47,492 bases of DNA from JADFOJ01 sp041580235 (lineage in GTDB: Bacteria; Planctomycetota; Phycisphaerae; Phycisphaerales; SM1A02). Position 1 is the first letter of the stretch; each line of letters starts with the position of its first letter. The notes beneath the pieces were generated by a model. That model was not told the DNA's origin and made no database searches. It saw only the letters and a program-made list of their open reading frames with translations. The DNA is taken from NCBI GenBank assembly GCA_041580235.1, contig JBFGEG010000016.1, positions 1-47,492 on the forward strand, written 5' to 3'. Made by a program: the position numbers and the translations under genes. This document shows positions 1 through 8,474 of this stretch, piece after piece.

Positions 1-4
1 CCCG

Positions 5-157
5 CCGGGCCGACACTCGCTTTCGTACGGGCCGCCGGATTCGATCCGGCGGCCCTGAGCGGGCGCACAACGACGCGCTCCGTACGGTCCTCCGGGCCGA
101 CACTCGCTTTCGTGCGGGCCACCGGATTCGATCCGGCGGCCCTGGGCGGGTGCACAA
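5..157. repeat. Two tandem copies of a 66-bp palindrome-bearing repeat
   Basis: Bases 5-70 and 92-157 are near-identical direct copies (period 87 bp), differing at a few positions. Each copy starts with CCGGGCCGACACTCGC and carries a long palindrome, GCCGCCGGAT-TCG-ATCCGGCGGC at 31-53 (perfect) and 118-140 (one mismatch). The start of the unit recurs in inverted orientation at the far end of the window (47388-47492). The repeats lie downstream of clpC, beyond its terminator, and show no coding signal. They look like a dispersed intergenic REP-like family; the position of copies at both window edges also fits an assembly that broke at repeats. Confidence 0.85.
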
Positions 158-179
158 AAAACCCCCCGAAGGGGGGGGT
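156..179 (-). terminator. Rho-independent terminator of clpC
   Basis: Read on the minus strand, six or more C, then a TTC loop, then six G form a C6-(UUC)-G6 stem closed as a cUUCGg tetraloop, followed directly by six T. It sits about 30 bp after the clpC stop codon and is the only textbook intrinsic terminator I see in the window. Confidence 0.85.
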
Positions 180-210
180 CTTGGGAGTTGACGCGGTTCC
201 GGGGCGGGGC

Positions 211-2775
211 CTATTTGGCCGACTTGGCGGTCTGCTTGGGCTTGTCGTCGGGGCTGGGCTTGTCCGGCCCGCCGCCGTCGTCGTCGTCGCCCTCCTGCTC
301 GTCCTTGGGCAGCGGCTGGGACTCGAAGAAGAGGTTCTCGGCGTCCTCCTTGCGGGACACGAGGATCAGCATGTCGGCCTTGTAATCGCCGGCGAGCAGG
401 GCCTCCGCCAGCGGGTCCTCCACGTAGCTGGAGATGGCCCGCCGCAGGGGTCGCGCACCGAAGTCGGGGTTGAAGCCCTTGTCGATCAGGAAGTCCTTGG
501 CGTCCTGGTCCAACTCCAGCTGCAGCCCCTTGGATTGGAGCCGCTCCCGCACCTTCGAGAGCTCGATCTCGATGATCTCGTACAGGTCGTCCTTCACGAG
601 CGCCTGGAACACGATGACCTCGTCGAGCCGGTTCATGAACTCCGGGCGGAAGTACTTCTCGCACTCCGCCATGAGGGTCTTCTTGATCTTGTCGTAGTCC
701 TGCACGTCGTCACGCTTGCCGAATCCGAACTGCTGGCCACCCTTGATCAGGTCGGCGCCGATATTCGAGGTCATGATCAGGATGACGTTCTTGAAGTCGA
801 CGTGGCGGCCGAACGAGTCGGTGAGACGACCCTCCTCCATGATCTGAAGCAGCATGTTGAAGACGTCCGGGTGCGCCTTCTCGACCTCGTCCAGCAGCAC
901 GACCGCGTACGGGCGGCGCCGGATGCGCTCGGTGAGCTGGCCGCCTTCCTCGTAGCCGACGTAGCCGGGCGGCGCGCCGATGAGCCGCGAGACGTTGTGC
1001 TTCTCCATGTACTCCGACATGTCGAGGTACACCAGCGCGTCCGGGTCGCCGAACATGAACTCCGCCAGCGCCTTGGCGAGCAGGGTCTTTCCCACGCCGG
1101 AGGGGCCGACGAAGATGAACGAGCCCATCGGCCGCCGCGGGTCCTTGAGACCGCTGCGGGCCTTGCGGATGGCGCGGGAGACCGACTTGACCGCTTCGTG
1201 CTGGCTGACGACGGTCTTGTGCAGCTCGGCTTCGAGCTGGAGCAGCCGCTCGGACTCCTCCTTCTCCAGCCGGGTCAGCGGCACGCCGGTCATCTTGGAG
1301 ACGACCTCGGCAATAACCTCGTCGTCGACGACACCGTCGATCTCGTTGGTCTTCTTGCGCCACTCCTGCTGGATTCTGTCCTTCTCCTTGCGGAGCTTCT
1401 CGGCCTTGTCGCGGAGCTCCGCCGCCTTCTCGTAGTCGGCGTTCTTGACCGCTTCGTCCTTCTCGATGGACAGCAGCTCGATCTGCTCCTCGATCTCGGC
1501 GAGGTCCGGCGGCTTTGTCATGGACTTGAGCCGCACCCGCGCGCCCGCTTCGTCAATGACGTCGATCGACTTGTCAGGCTGCACGCGGCCCGTGATGTAC
1601 CGGCCCGACAGCTCGACGGCACTGCGAAGGGCGTCGTCGGTGATCTGGACGCGGTGGTGCTCGGCGTAGCGCTCGCGGAGGCCCTTGAGAATCTCGAGGG
1701 TCTGATCGGCGTTGGGCGGCTCCACGGGGATCGACTGGAAACGCCGCTCCAGGGCGGAGTCCTTCTCGACGTACTTGCGGTACTCGTCGAATGTCGTGGC
1801 CCCGATGCACTGGATCTCGCCGCGTGAGAGGGCCGGCTTGAGCACGTTGGAGGCGTCGATGGCGCCCTCGGCGCCGCCGGCCCCGACCAGCGTGTGCAGC
1901 TCGTCGATGAACAGGATGACGTTCTTCGCCCGGCGGACCTCGTTCATGACCGCCTTGATGCGCTCCTCGAACTGGCCCCGGTATTTCGTTCCCGCCACCA
2001 TCATGGCCAGGTCGAGCACGACCAGCCGCCGATCGTAGAGCAGGTCCGGAACCTCCTGGGAGACGATCTTCTGGGCGAGGCCCTCGACGATGGCGGTCTT
2101 GCCGACGCCGGCCTCGCCGAGGAGCACGGGGTTGTTCTTGGTGCGGCGGCACAGCACCTGCACCAGACGCTCGATCTCGTTCTCGCGACCGATCACGGGA
2201 TCCAGCTCGTTGTTGCGAGCGAGCTCGGTGAGATCCCGGCCGAAGCTGTCGAGGGCCGGAGTCTTGCTCTTGCCGCGGCGGGTCGACGTCGGCTCGCTCG
2301 AGGGCTCCAGCGACTCGGCGGCTTCTTCGCTCTCGACGCCGGCCCCGAGCAGGTTGAGCACCTCCTCGCGGACCTCCTCCAGCTTGAGCCCGAGGTTCAT
2401 GAGCACCTGGGCGGCGACGCCGTCGTGCTCGCGGAGCAGGCCGAGCAGCAGATGCTCGGTGCCGACGTAATTGTGGTTGAGGTTGCGCGCTTCCTCGATC
2501 GCGTACTCGATCACCTTCTTGGCGCGGGGCGTCTGCGGGAGCTTGCCCATGGTCACCATGTCGGGACCGGACTTGACGAGCTTCTCGACCTCGAGGCGAA
2601 CCTTGCGCAGATCGATGTCGAGATTCTTCAGAACGTTCGCGCCGACACCGGAGCCCTCTTTCACCAGACCGAGCAGGATGTGCTCGGTCCCGATGTACTC
2701 GTGGTTGAACCGCTGTGCCTCCTGGTTGGCCAGGGCCATGACTTTTCGAGCCCGGTCGGTAAGGCGTTCAAACAT
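211..2775 (-). CDS. clpC: ATP-dependent Clp protease ATP-binding subunit ClpC
   Basis: Hsp100/AAA+ unfoldase of 854 residues that feeds substrates to ClpP. It has two N-terminal Clp_N repeats (about 1-145), a first AAA+ domain with Walker A GEAGVGKT near residue 220, a middle coiled coil containing a UVR motif (NADYEKAAELRDKAEKL) that marks ClpC rather than ClpB or ClpA, a second AAA+ domain with GPSGVGKT, and the C-terminal ClpB_D2-small domain. The tail beyond about residue 825 is Asp/Lys/Pro-rich low complexity, an odd extension for the family. A GGAG lies about 8 bases before the ATG. No CtsR or McsA/McsB genes and no CIRCE-like operator are visible next to it. It is divergent from the next gene and ends at a strong terminator. 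Confidence 0.97.
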   Translation of the reverse strand: MFERLTDRARKVMALANQEAQRFNHEYIGTEHILLGLVKEGSGVGANVLKNLDIDLRKVRLEVEKLVKSGPDMVTMGKLPQTPRAKKVIEYAIEEARNLNHNYVGTEHLLLGLLREHDGVAAQVLMNLGLKLEEVREEVLNLLGAGVESEEAAESLEPSSEPTSTRRGKSKTPALDSFGRDLTELARNNELDPVIGRENEIERLVQVLCRRTKNNPVLLGEAGVGKTAIVEGLAQKIVSQEVPDLLYDRRLVVLDLAMMVAGTKYRGQFEERIKAVMNEVRRAKNVILFIDELHTLVGAGGAEGAIDASNVLKPALSRGEIQCIGATTFDEYRKYVEKDSALERRFQSIPVEPPNADQTLEILKGLRERYAEHHRVQITDDALRSAVELSGRYITGRVQPDKSIDVIDEAGARVRLKSMTKPPDLAEIEEQIELLSIEKDEAVKNADYEKAAELRDKAEKLRKEKDRIQQEWRKKTNEIDGVVDDEVIAEVVSKMTGVPLTRLEKEESERLLQLEAELHKTVVSQHEAVKSVSRAIRKARSGLKDPRRPMGSFIFVGPSGVGKTLLAKALAEFMFGDPDALVYLDMSEYMEKHNVSRLIGAPPGYVGYEEGGQLTERIRRRPYAVVLLDEVEKAHPDVFNMLLQIMEEGRLTDSFGRHVDFKNVILIMTSNIGADLIKGGQQFGFGKRDDVQDYDKIKKTLMAECEKYFRPEFMNRLDEVIVFQALVKDDLYEIIEIELSKVRERLQSKGLQLELDQDAKDFLIDKGFNPDFGARPLRRAISSYVEDPLAEALLAGDYKADMLILVSRKEDAENLFFESQPLPKDEQEGDDDDGGGPDKPSPDDKPKQTAKSAK

Positions 2776-2965
2776 CGCAGGACTCCAGGTGAAACCGCGG
2801 GTCGCAAGACACTCTAGGGTCGCGAAAACTCGCCTTCAACGGGAAGGCTGCCCGGGAGGTAACGGCCGCAATTCCGATACCATTTTATTCGGCGATGAGA
2901 AAGCCGGGGATGACAAATTCGGCCTGCCAGCGCATGTTCGCGTCGTCGAATATGCCGTTCACACT

Positions 2966-4240
2966 GTGACTTTTCTTAAAGGTGCCATTTTGGCGGGTGT
3001 TGCGATGCTGGCGGCGGGACCGCTGGCCGAGCCGCAATTCGTGCGTTTTCAGCTTGCCGACGGCGTGCAGGTGGTGGGAAACATGACGTCCTGGGATGCC
3101 GAGGGGTTCGACGGGTCTTTCGGCCGTCGCCTGTGGACGGAGGTGAACGTTCGGGATGCGTGGCGTCTGTATGTGCAGGTCATGGATCCCAACGATGCGG
3201 GTCAATGGGTGGACCTCGGTGGTGTTCTGATGCTCATGGAGAACGGCGAACCGTGGGCCGAGAGGGCCTTCCGCCGCGCCCTGCGTCTCGACGAGACCGT
3301 GACAGATGCAATCGATTCCGCGCGCGGAACAGCGCAGCAGATTCATCGACTTCGCCAAGAGCTCGAGCGGGCGGTGGAGAGCCAGCGGCTTGAGACGCGA
3401 AGCCCCGAGGCGGGCGTCTGGCCCGCCGAGCCATGGCCTGCCGCCGATGAGGCCACGGCGGTCGAGAGCCTCAAGCAGGAGGCCACGCAGATTCTGCGCG
3501 ACGGTGGCCTTCAGCTCGACCCCCTCGAGACGGCTCACTTTCTCGTCTATGCCGATCTGTCCGCCTTGGATCGGGCACGGCTGGCCACGCGGCTGGAGAC
3601 GGTGTATGACCACCTGGCCGATCTCTTCTGGCTCGACGAGGCCGATAGCGTGTTCGGCGGCCGAGCGGTCGTTCTCTACATCGCCGACCCGGACCGGTTC
3701 CGGCTGGTGGAGGCCGAGTCGTTCGATCAGCTCGTCCCCAGGTCCACGATGGGCATCTGCCATCCGATCGGACCGAAGGTCTTCATCAATCTGACGGGCG
3801 ATGTCGAGAGCGAAGCGTTTCGTGCCGCGACCGCCCGCGCGGCGGTGCACGGCTTCATGCACCGTCACCGCACGCCCCGCCGGCTGCCGCCGTGGGCCAA
3901 CGAGGGTCTCGCGGCGCACGTGGCGGCGATCATAGCGCCGGGGCCCGCCGCCGATCGGCAACGGCAGCGGGGCCTGGAGTTCATACGATCGGGAGGGGAT
4001 GTCGCGGCGATCTGCGTCGCCACCTACGCCGAGGGCTGGCCGGGGCCTGGCGCGGCGGGCCCGGCGGTGGGGTCGCTGCTGGTCGAGCTGATGATCACCC
4101 AGCGCTCACCCGCGTTTCGGGCGTGGGTCAACGCGGTCAAGGACGGCGCCGACTGGGAACCGGCGCTGGCCGATCACTACGGCGTTCCCGTCCCCGCCCT
4201 GCTCGATACGTTCACGCGGTACTACACGGTGAACGATTGA
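2966..4240 (+). CDS. Secreted peptidase-MA-like protein with degenerate active site
   Basis: About 424 residues. The GTG at 2966 gives a signal-peptide-like start (MTFLKGAILAGVAMLAAG); an ATG at 3005 is a shorter alternative, and the open frame further upstream overlaps clpC and is not protein-like. The C-terminal half resembles gluzincin 'peptidase MA' domains: a helix with H295-G-F-M-H299 followed after about ten residues by WANEGLAAHVA (W310, E313). True members have HExxH; here the catalytic Glu is Gly, while the downstream W..EG.A is kept. So the fold is probably retained and proteolysis lost. The N-terminal part has a basic/acidic helical segment (about residues 110-150). Function unknown. 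Confidence 0.75.
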   Translation: MTFLKGAILAGVAMLAAGPLAEPQFVRFQLADGVQVVGNMTSWDAEGFDGSFGRRLWTEVNVRDAWRLYVQVMDPNDAGQWVDLGGVLMLMENGEPWAERAFRRALRLDETVTDAIDSARGTAQQIHRLRQELERAVESQRLETRSPEAGVWPAEPWPAADEATAVESLKQEATQILRDGGLQLDPLETAHFLVYADLSALDRARLATRLETVYDHLADLFWLDEADSVFGGRAVVLYIADPDRFRLVEAESFDQLVPRSTMGICHPIGPKVFINLTGDVESEAFRAATARAAVHGFMHRHRTPRRLPPWANEGLAAHVAAIIAPGPAADRQRQRGLEFIRSGGDVAAICVATYAEGWPGPGAAGPAVGSLLVELMITQRSPAFRAWVNAVKDGADWEPALADHYGVPVPALLDTFTRYYTVND

Positions 4241-4331
4241 TCGCAGGACCCCTTGAGAACCCGGCTCCGTCAGGTGACAATGGACGGTCCTGCACCGCGG
4301 CGCTGCGGCGTCGACACCGGAGGGTGAGCCC

Positions 4332-5186
4332 GTGCGCTGGAAAGGCCGTCGTCAGAGTCGCAACATCGAGGATCGCCGCCGCGCCCGCGGACCGAGGGTC
4401 GCCGTCGGCGGCGGCGTCGGCCTGCTGCTGATCATCCTGGTCGTCGTGCTGCTGGGAGGCAACCCCCAGGCGCTGCTGAGCGGATTGAACACCGGTCTCG
4501 GCTCGGCTCCGGCCGGCCCCGCCGCACCGCAGAGCCGTCAGGAGCAGGAGCTGGCGCAGTTCGTCTCGGTCGTGCTCGCCGACACCGAGGACGTCTGGGA
4601 CCGGATCTTCGCCGCGCGCGGCCAGTCGTACCGGGACCCGAAGCTGATCCTGTTCACCGACCAGGTGCGGTCAGCCTGCGGCTTCGCGAGCGCCGCCTCC
4701 GGACCGTTCTACTGCCCGCCCGATGAGAAGGTCTACATCGACCTCGCCTTCTTCGAGGAGCTCGGCCGCCGCTTCAACGCGCCCGGCGATTTCGCCCAGG
4801 CCTACGTCATCGCCCACGAGGTCGGTCATCACGTGCAGAAGCTCCTCGGGCTGACCGAGCGCGTGCACGCGCAGCGGGGTCGCGTGAGCCAGACGCAATA
4901 CAACGATCTCTCGGTGCGGCTCGAGCTCCAGGCGGACTTCCTGGCCGGCGTGTGGGCTCACCACGCGGATCGGTCGTGGCAGATCCTCGAGCCCGGCGAC
5001 ATCGAGGAGGCCCTGGGCGCGGCGGCCGCGGTTGGTGACGACCGCATCCAGACGCAGACCCGGGGCCGGGTCGTACCCGACTCGTTCACCCACGGCAGCT
5101 CCCGGCAGCGTATGCGCTGGTTCATGCTCGGCCTGGAGACGGGCGACCTCGCCCGGGGCGATACGTTCGGCGTCGCCAACCCCTGA
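4332..5186 (+). CDS. ypfJ: YpfJ-family neutral zinc metallopeptidase
   Basis: A 284-residue membrane-anchored protein of the PF04228 family. A basic N-terminus (MRWKGRRQSRNIEDRRR) precedes one membrane helix (about 27-42, GGGVGLLLIILVVVLL). The periplasmic domain has the zinc site H162-E163-V-G-H166-H and the downstream LELQADFLAGVWAHH segment typical of the family, with paired cysteines near 116 and 128. The start is a GTG supported by GGAGGGTGA at 4318-4326. It follows the degenerate-peptidase gene by 91 bp on the same strand, and converges with lolD. Substrates of the family are poorly defined. Confidence 0.92.
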   Translation: MRWKGRRQSRNIEDRRRARGPRVAVGGGVGLLLIILVVVLLGGNPQALLSGLNTGLGSAPAGPAAPQSRQEQELAQFVSVVLADTEDVWDRIFAARGQSYRDPKLILFTDQVRSACGFASAASGPFYCPPDEKVYIDLAFFEELGRRFNAPGDFAQAYVIAHEVGHHVQKLLGLTERVHAQRGRVSQTQYNDLSVRLELQADFLAGVWAHHADRSWQILEPGDIEEALGAAAAVGDDRIQTQTRGRVVPDSFTHGSSRQRMRWFMLGLETGDLARGDTFGVANP

Positions 5187-5215
5187 TCCACGGCGTCACC
5201 GCGCAGCGATCGGCG

Positions 5216-5977
5216 TCAGCGACCGTCGACGATGCGGCCGTCGTGCAGACGGACGATGCGGTCGGCGCGGGCGGCGATGGCGGGGTCGTGGGTGACCATG
5301 ACGATGGTCAAGCCGTTGCCGTGCTGGGCTGCGATCAGGTCGAGGATCTCGTTGCCGGTCTTCTCGTCGAGGTTACCCGTCGGCTCGTCGGCCAGCAGCA
5401 CCCGGGGGTCGTTCATGAGCGCGCGGGCGATCGCCACCCGCTGACGCTCGCCGCCGGAGAGCTCGCGCGGCCGGTGGCGAAGACGCTGGCCCAGCCCGAA
5501 CGAACCCAGCAGCTCGCTCGCCTTGCGGCGAAGACGGCCGATCGCGCCGTAGTACGTCCACCGGTGCATGCCGACCAGGGCCGGCAGCAGCGTATTCTCG
5601 ACCACGTTGAGCTCCGGCAGCAGGTGATAGAACTGGAACACGAAGCCGACCGAGCGGTTGCGATAGTGGTTGCGCGCCGATCGAGAGAGCGTGCTCAGCG
5701 GCCGGCCCTCGAAGACGACGCTCCCCGCCCCGGGATCGGGCTGATCGAGGTCGCCCAGCAGGTGAAGCAGGGTGCTCTTGCCCGACCCGGAAGCGCCCAG
5801 CACCGCCACCCACTCGCCGTCCACGACCCGCAGGGTCGTGCCCTTGAGGACCGGCACGTCCACCCGGCCGAGCCGGTAGGTCTTGCAGAGACTCTCGCCC
5901 AGCAGCAGCGGGGGGGCCGACACGCCGCCGGTCGACTGCTGATCCACACTGGCCGTCTGCACCGCCGATTCACTCAT
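5216..5977 (-). CDS. lolD: LolD-type ABC transporter ATP-binding protein
   Basis: A 253-residue ATPase of the LolD/MacB/FtsE group: Walker A GASGSGKST (about residue 61), Q-loop FVFQFYHLLPELNVVEN, signature LSGGERQRVAIARAL, Walker B VLLADEPTGNLD and switch histidine VTHD. The first 25 or so residues are an extension not needed for the fold. Its start codon lies inside the end of the upstream permease gene (8-nt overlap, ATGAGTGA), showing translational coupling. With that permease it should form a lipoprotein-releasing (LolCDE-like) or related envelope exporter in the inner membrane. No LolA or LolB is visible here. Confidence 0.93.
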   Translation of the reverse strand: MSESAVQTASVDQQSTGGVSAPPLLLGESLCKTYRLGRVDVPVLKGTTLRVVDGEWVAVLGASGSGKSTLLHLLGDLDQPDPGAGSVVFEGRPLSTLSRSARNHYRNRSVGFVFQFYHLLPELNVVENTLLPALVGMHRWTYYGAIGRLRRKASELLGSFGLGQRLRHRPRELSGGERQRVAIARALMNDPRVLLADEPTGNLDEKTGNEILDLIAAQHGNGLTIVMVTHDPAIAARADRIVRLHDGRIVDGR

Positions 5978-7661
5978 ACCGCAACGCCTTGACCGGATCC
6001 GTATCCGCTGCCTTGGCCGCGGGCAGAAACGCCCCCAGCAGCGAGAACAAGACCGCGCCGATCATCGTGAACAGTGCCGTCTGGAGATCCATACGGCTGG
6101 GGATGTCCGTGAAGTAATACACCGACGGATCCCAGATGACGATGCCGCCGACACGCTGCACGAGCACGATGAGGCCGGTCATCCCCGCCAGGGTGGCCGT
6201 GACCAGGGTCCCCAGCACGATCGGCAGGAGCCGGCCGCTGCGGCCGCGGACCACGGTGACCGCGGCCGCCGCGAGACCGACGATGCCCGTGGCCACCGCC
6301 AGCAGGATCGGCGGCTCGGCCAGCGCCCGATGGATCGCATTGATATTCCGAACCACCAGGTAGGCGAGCCCGAGACCGACCACCGCGCCGGCGGCGCCGA
6401 CGACGAGCCCGTACCGCAGGAAGATCCACGAGATCCCGATCCGCGAGGCCCCGATCGATCGGAGGATCCCGATGTCGCGGGTCTTCTCGTACACGATCGC
6501 CCAGAAGATCGACAGGACCAGCCCCGCGCACACGAGGTACACGAGCGAGAACAGCGTTCGCATCAGCTCCCGCTCCTTCTCGATCGGGTCGATGAACTGC
6601 GCCTGCTGCTGCTCCCAGGTCTTGATGGACAGACCCAGTCCGCGCGGGGGCGGCAGCACGACAGTTGCCTCATCGTCGGCGAGCGCCTGCCGGAAGTCGT
6701 CGTAGGCCCCGATCACCGGCTCCAGCAGCTCGGCAGGGGTCACGCCGTCGACGGCGCGCACCAGCACCATCGTGGCCCGCGGTGGGTCCACGCCGATCAC
6801 CCGCGGCTGACCCGTCTGCTCGTCGATATCCAGCTCATCGACGACGTCCTCCGCGTCCAGGTGCAGCATCTGCTGCGCAATGCTCAGGGGGATCATCACG
6901 CGTTTGTCGTCGATGAGAAAGACGCCGGAGAAGAACTCGTTGACGACGGGGAAAATGTAGCTCTCCGGCTCCAGAAGGCCGCCGCTGATGTCCGTGGGCA
7001 ACGTGGTCAGCGTCACCTCGTACCGCGGCATCCACCAGTGGTTGTTGCCCATGGGCCGGATCGAGCCGTCGGACTGACGGTCGTTGCCCGCCGAGACATG
7101 AATGCCCAGCACGATGCCCTGCCGGCCCGTGGGGCTGTGCTGCAGTCTCAGCCCGTCATCGTGAAGCAGCCCGGCCGTGGTCACCTCCTCGCCCGGGCGC
7201 AGCTCGTTGAGAATGCGACGAGGATCGTCCTCCATCATCTCGGAGAGCTCCTCGGTCGTGTGCGGCCGCCAGTACAGGGTCTGGGCGTAGCCGGTCACCC
7301 GCGCGAAGCTCGCCGGTTCGATACCCCACATCTGGACGGTCTCGGTCTCCTTGTTGGGACCGTCGGGGTAGGGCATCTTCAGGAGGCCCCAGCTGTCGAT
7401 CACCGGTGTCGCCGCCGCCGCCTCAGGAAGCCGCTCAACTCGGTCGATGAGCCGGTCGTAGTACGGGATGCCGTTGACCGGGTAGGCGATGATCACGTCG
7501 CCCATGAGCGTCCGCCCCGAGGAGCGGACCATGTCCAGGAATCCGGTCATCACCGAGACCACGATGATCACCAGGGCCACGCACAGCGCCACCGCCGCCA
7601 CCGCGATGAGCGGGATCACACGCGAGGTGAGATAGCGGTTCGTGAGCAGGGCGTGGTACAT
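5970..7661 (-). CDS. LolC/LolE-like ABC transporter permease, FtsX family
   Basis: A 563-residue permease. The N-terminal helix (about 17-42) is followed by a long periplasmic domain (about 45-365), then FtsX helices (FSLVYLVCAGLVLSIFWAIVY, EKTRDIGILRSIGASR, LRYGLVVGAAGAVVGLGLAYLV) and a final helix (LFTMIGAVLFSLLGAFLPA) ending PVKALRYE. WDPSVYYFTDIP before the last helix is the LolC/E hallmark. Two extra hydrophobic helices (LLAVATGIVGLAAAAVTVV and LLPIVLGTLVTATLAGMTGLIVLV) are inserted between the usual third and fourth helices, and the protein is some 150 residues longer than LolC. It overlaps lolD by 8 nt. The ATG is preceded directly by heptad repeats rather than a Shine-Dalgarno. Confidence 0.9.
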   Translation of the reverse strand: MYHALLTNRYLTSRVIPLIAVAAVALCVALVIIVVSVMTGFLDMVRSSGRTLMGDVIIAYPVNGIPYYDRLIDRVERLPEAAAATPVIDSWGLLKMPYPDGPNKETETVQMWGIEPASFARVTGYAQTLYWRPHTTEELSEMMEDDPRRILNELRPGEEVTTAGLLHDDGLRLQHSPTGRQGIVLGIHVSAGNDRQSDGSIRPMGNNHWWMPRYEVTLTTLPTDISGGLLEPESYIFPVVNEFFSGVFLIDDKRVMIPLSIAQQMLHLDAEDVVDELDIDEQTGQPRVIGVDPPRATMVLVRAVDGVTPAELLEPVIGAYDDFRQALADDEATVVLPPPRGLGLSIKTWEQQQAQFIDPIEKERELMRTLFSLVYLVCAGLVLSIFWAIVYEKTRDIGILRSIGASRIGISWIFLRYGLVVGAAGAVVGLGLAYLVVRNINAIHRALAEPPILLAVATGIVGLAAAAVTVVRGRSGRLLPIVLGTLVTATLAGMTGLIVLVQRVGGIVIWDPSVYYFTDIPSRMDLQTALFTMIGAVLFSLLGAFLPAAKAADTDPVKALRYE

Positions 7662-7666
7662 GAAGG

Positions 7667-7701
7667 GGGGTTGGGGGTTGAGGGTCAGGGGTTGGGGGTT
7701 A
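7667..7701. repeat. Heptanucleotide tandem repeat, five units
   Basis: Five consecutive 7-mers: GGGGTTG, GGGGTTG, AGGGTCA, GGGGTTG, GGGGTTA. It begins 6 bases upstream of the permease ATG (minus strand), in the 105-bp gap after nnrE. It belongs to the same class of 7-nt-period repeats seen at 15141, 15721, 26301, 31006-31083 and 36906. Confidence 0.85.
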
Positions 7702-7766
7702 GGACACCGGATGGGCGGGGGGCGTTCCTTCTATCGGTGCGCGGGGGTCGCATCGTGGCCAAACGA

Positions 7767-8453
7767 TCATGGTTGGGTCGCCTTGCGGCCGAATCGGGCG
7801 ACGAGCTCGATGGGGGCGCCGATGTCGGCGACCACGACCTCCCCGACGAAGGGCCGGGCGGCGGGGATCGTCATGGCGGGCTTGCGGGCCACGAAGGTCA
7901 CGGTGCGTGTGGCCCGCACCGCCGTGCCCAGCGGCTGCCCCGTGTCGCAGTCGAGGCCCGAGGGCACGTCAACGGCGAGGACGGGACGGCCGCTCGCGTT
8001 GATCAGGTCGATGATCCGCGCCGCCTCATCCCGCACCGGCCGGTCGAGGCCGGTCCCGAAGATCGCGTCGACGACGAGGCTGCTCCGGGCGTGCTCGGTC
8101 ATGGAAACCGCGTCGACTCCGCGGAGCTTCATTCGACCGCAGATGGCACGGTTGATCGCCGCGTCGGTGCCCGGCCGCGGCTCGCCGAGCGAGGCCAGCG
8201 TCACACTAACCCCCCCGTTGTGCAGGTGCCGGCCCAGGGCATAGCCGTCACCTCCGTTGTTGCCCGATCCGCAGACGATCAGCGCCGAGGGCTGCTCCCG
8301 GGCGTCTTCGAGCATACGGAGGGCCTCCGCGGCCAGGCCGCGGGCCGCATTCTCCATGAGCACGATGCCGGGGATGCCGAACTCCTCGATCGCCGCGCGA
8401 TCCACGGCGCGCACCGATTCGCGATCGAGAATGTAGTCGGTCCGTGTTACCAT
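7767..8453 (-). CDS. nnrE: NAD(P)H-hydrate epimerase (YjeF N-terminal domain)
   Basis: A 228-residue single-domain protein that epimerises damaged R-NAD(P)HX to the S form for repair by the dehydratase NnrD. Family motifs are clear: RAVDRAAIEEFGIPGIVLMENAARG, the nucleotide-binding loop CGSGNNGGDGYALGRHL, DAIFGTGLDRPV and AVDVPSGLDCDTG. In many bacteria this domain is fused to the dehydratase; here the NnrD domain is absent from this ORF and from its neighbours. It is divergent from surE with only 21 bp between the start codons, so their promoters must overlap the opposite coding region. Confidence 0.95.
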   Translation of the reverse strand: MVTRTDYILDRESVRAVDRAAIEEFGIPGIVLMENAARGLAAEALRMLEDAREQPSALIVCGSGNNGGDGYALGRHLHNGGVSVTLASLGEPRPGTDAAINRAICGRMKLRGVDAVSMTEHARSSLVVDAIFGTGLDRPVRDEAARIIDLINASGRPVLAVDVPSGLDCDTGQPLGTAVRATRTVTFVARKPAMTIPAARPFVGEVVVADIGAPIELVARFGRKATQP

Positions 8454-8474
8454 CCGCCGTCAGTCTAGCGAGCC

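Noticed and set aside
31..53. Palindrome with ATTCGAT resembling a tRNA T-arm
   Set aside because: The stem-loop size could mimic a T-arm, but no acceptor, D-arm or anticodon stem surrounds either copy.
5..157. CRISPR-like direct repeats
   Set aside because: Only two copies of 66 bp with a 21-bp gap; no array, no cas genes.
112..1827. 571-residue open frame antisense to clpC
   Set aside because: It is Leu/Val/Arg/Asp-rich shadow sequence of a GC-rich gene, with no recognisable domain; clpC is certain.
2776..2965. CIRCE or CtsR operator upstream of clpC
   Set aside because: No TTAGCACTC-type inverted repeat or GGTCAAA heptads; only a weak GGGTCGC direct repeat at 2799-2805 and 2817-2823.
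6330..8468. 712-codon plus-strand frame
   Set aside because: Antisense to the permease and nnrE genes, which have clear family motifs.
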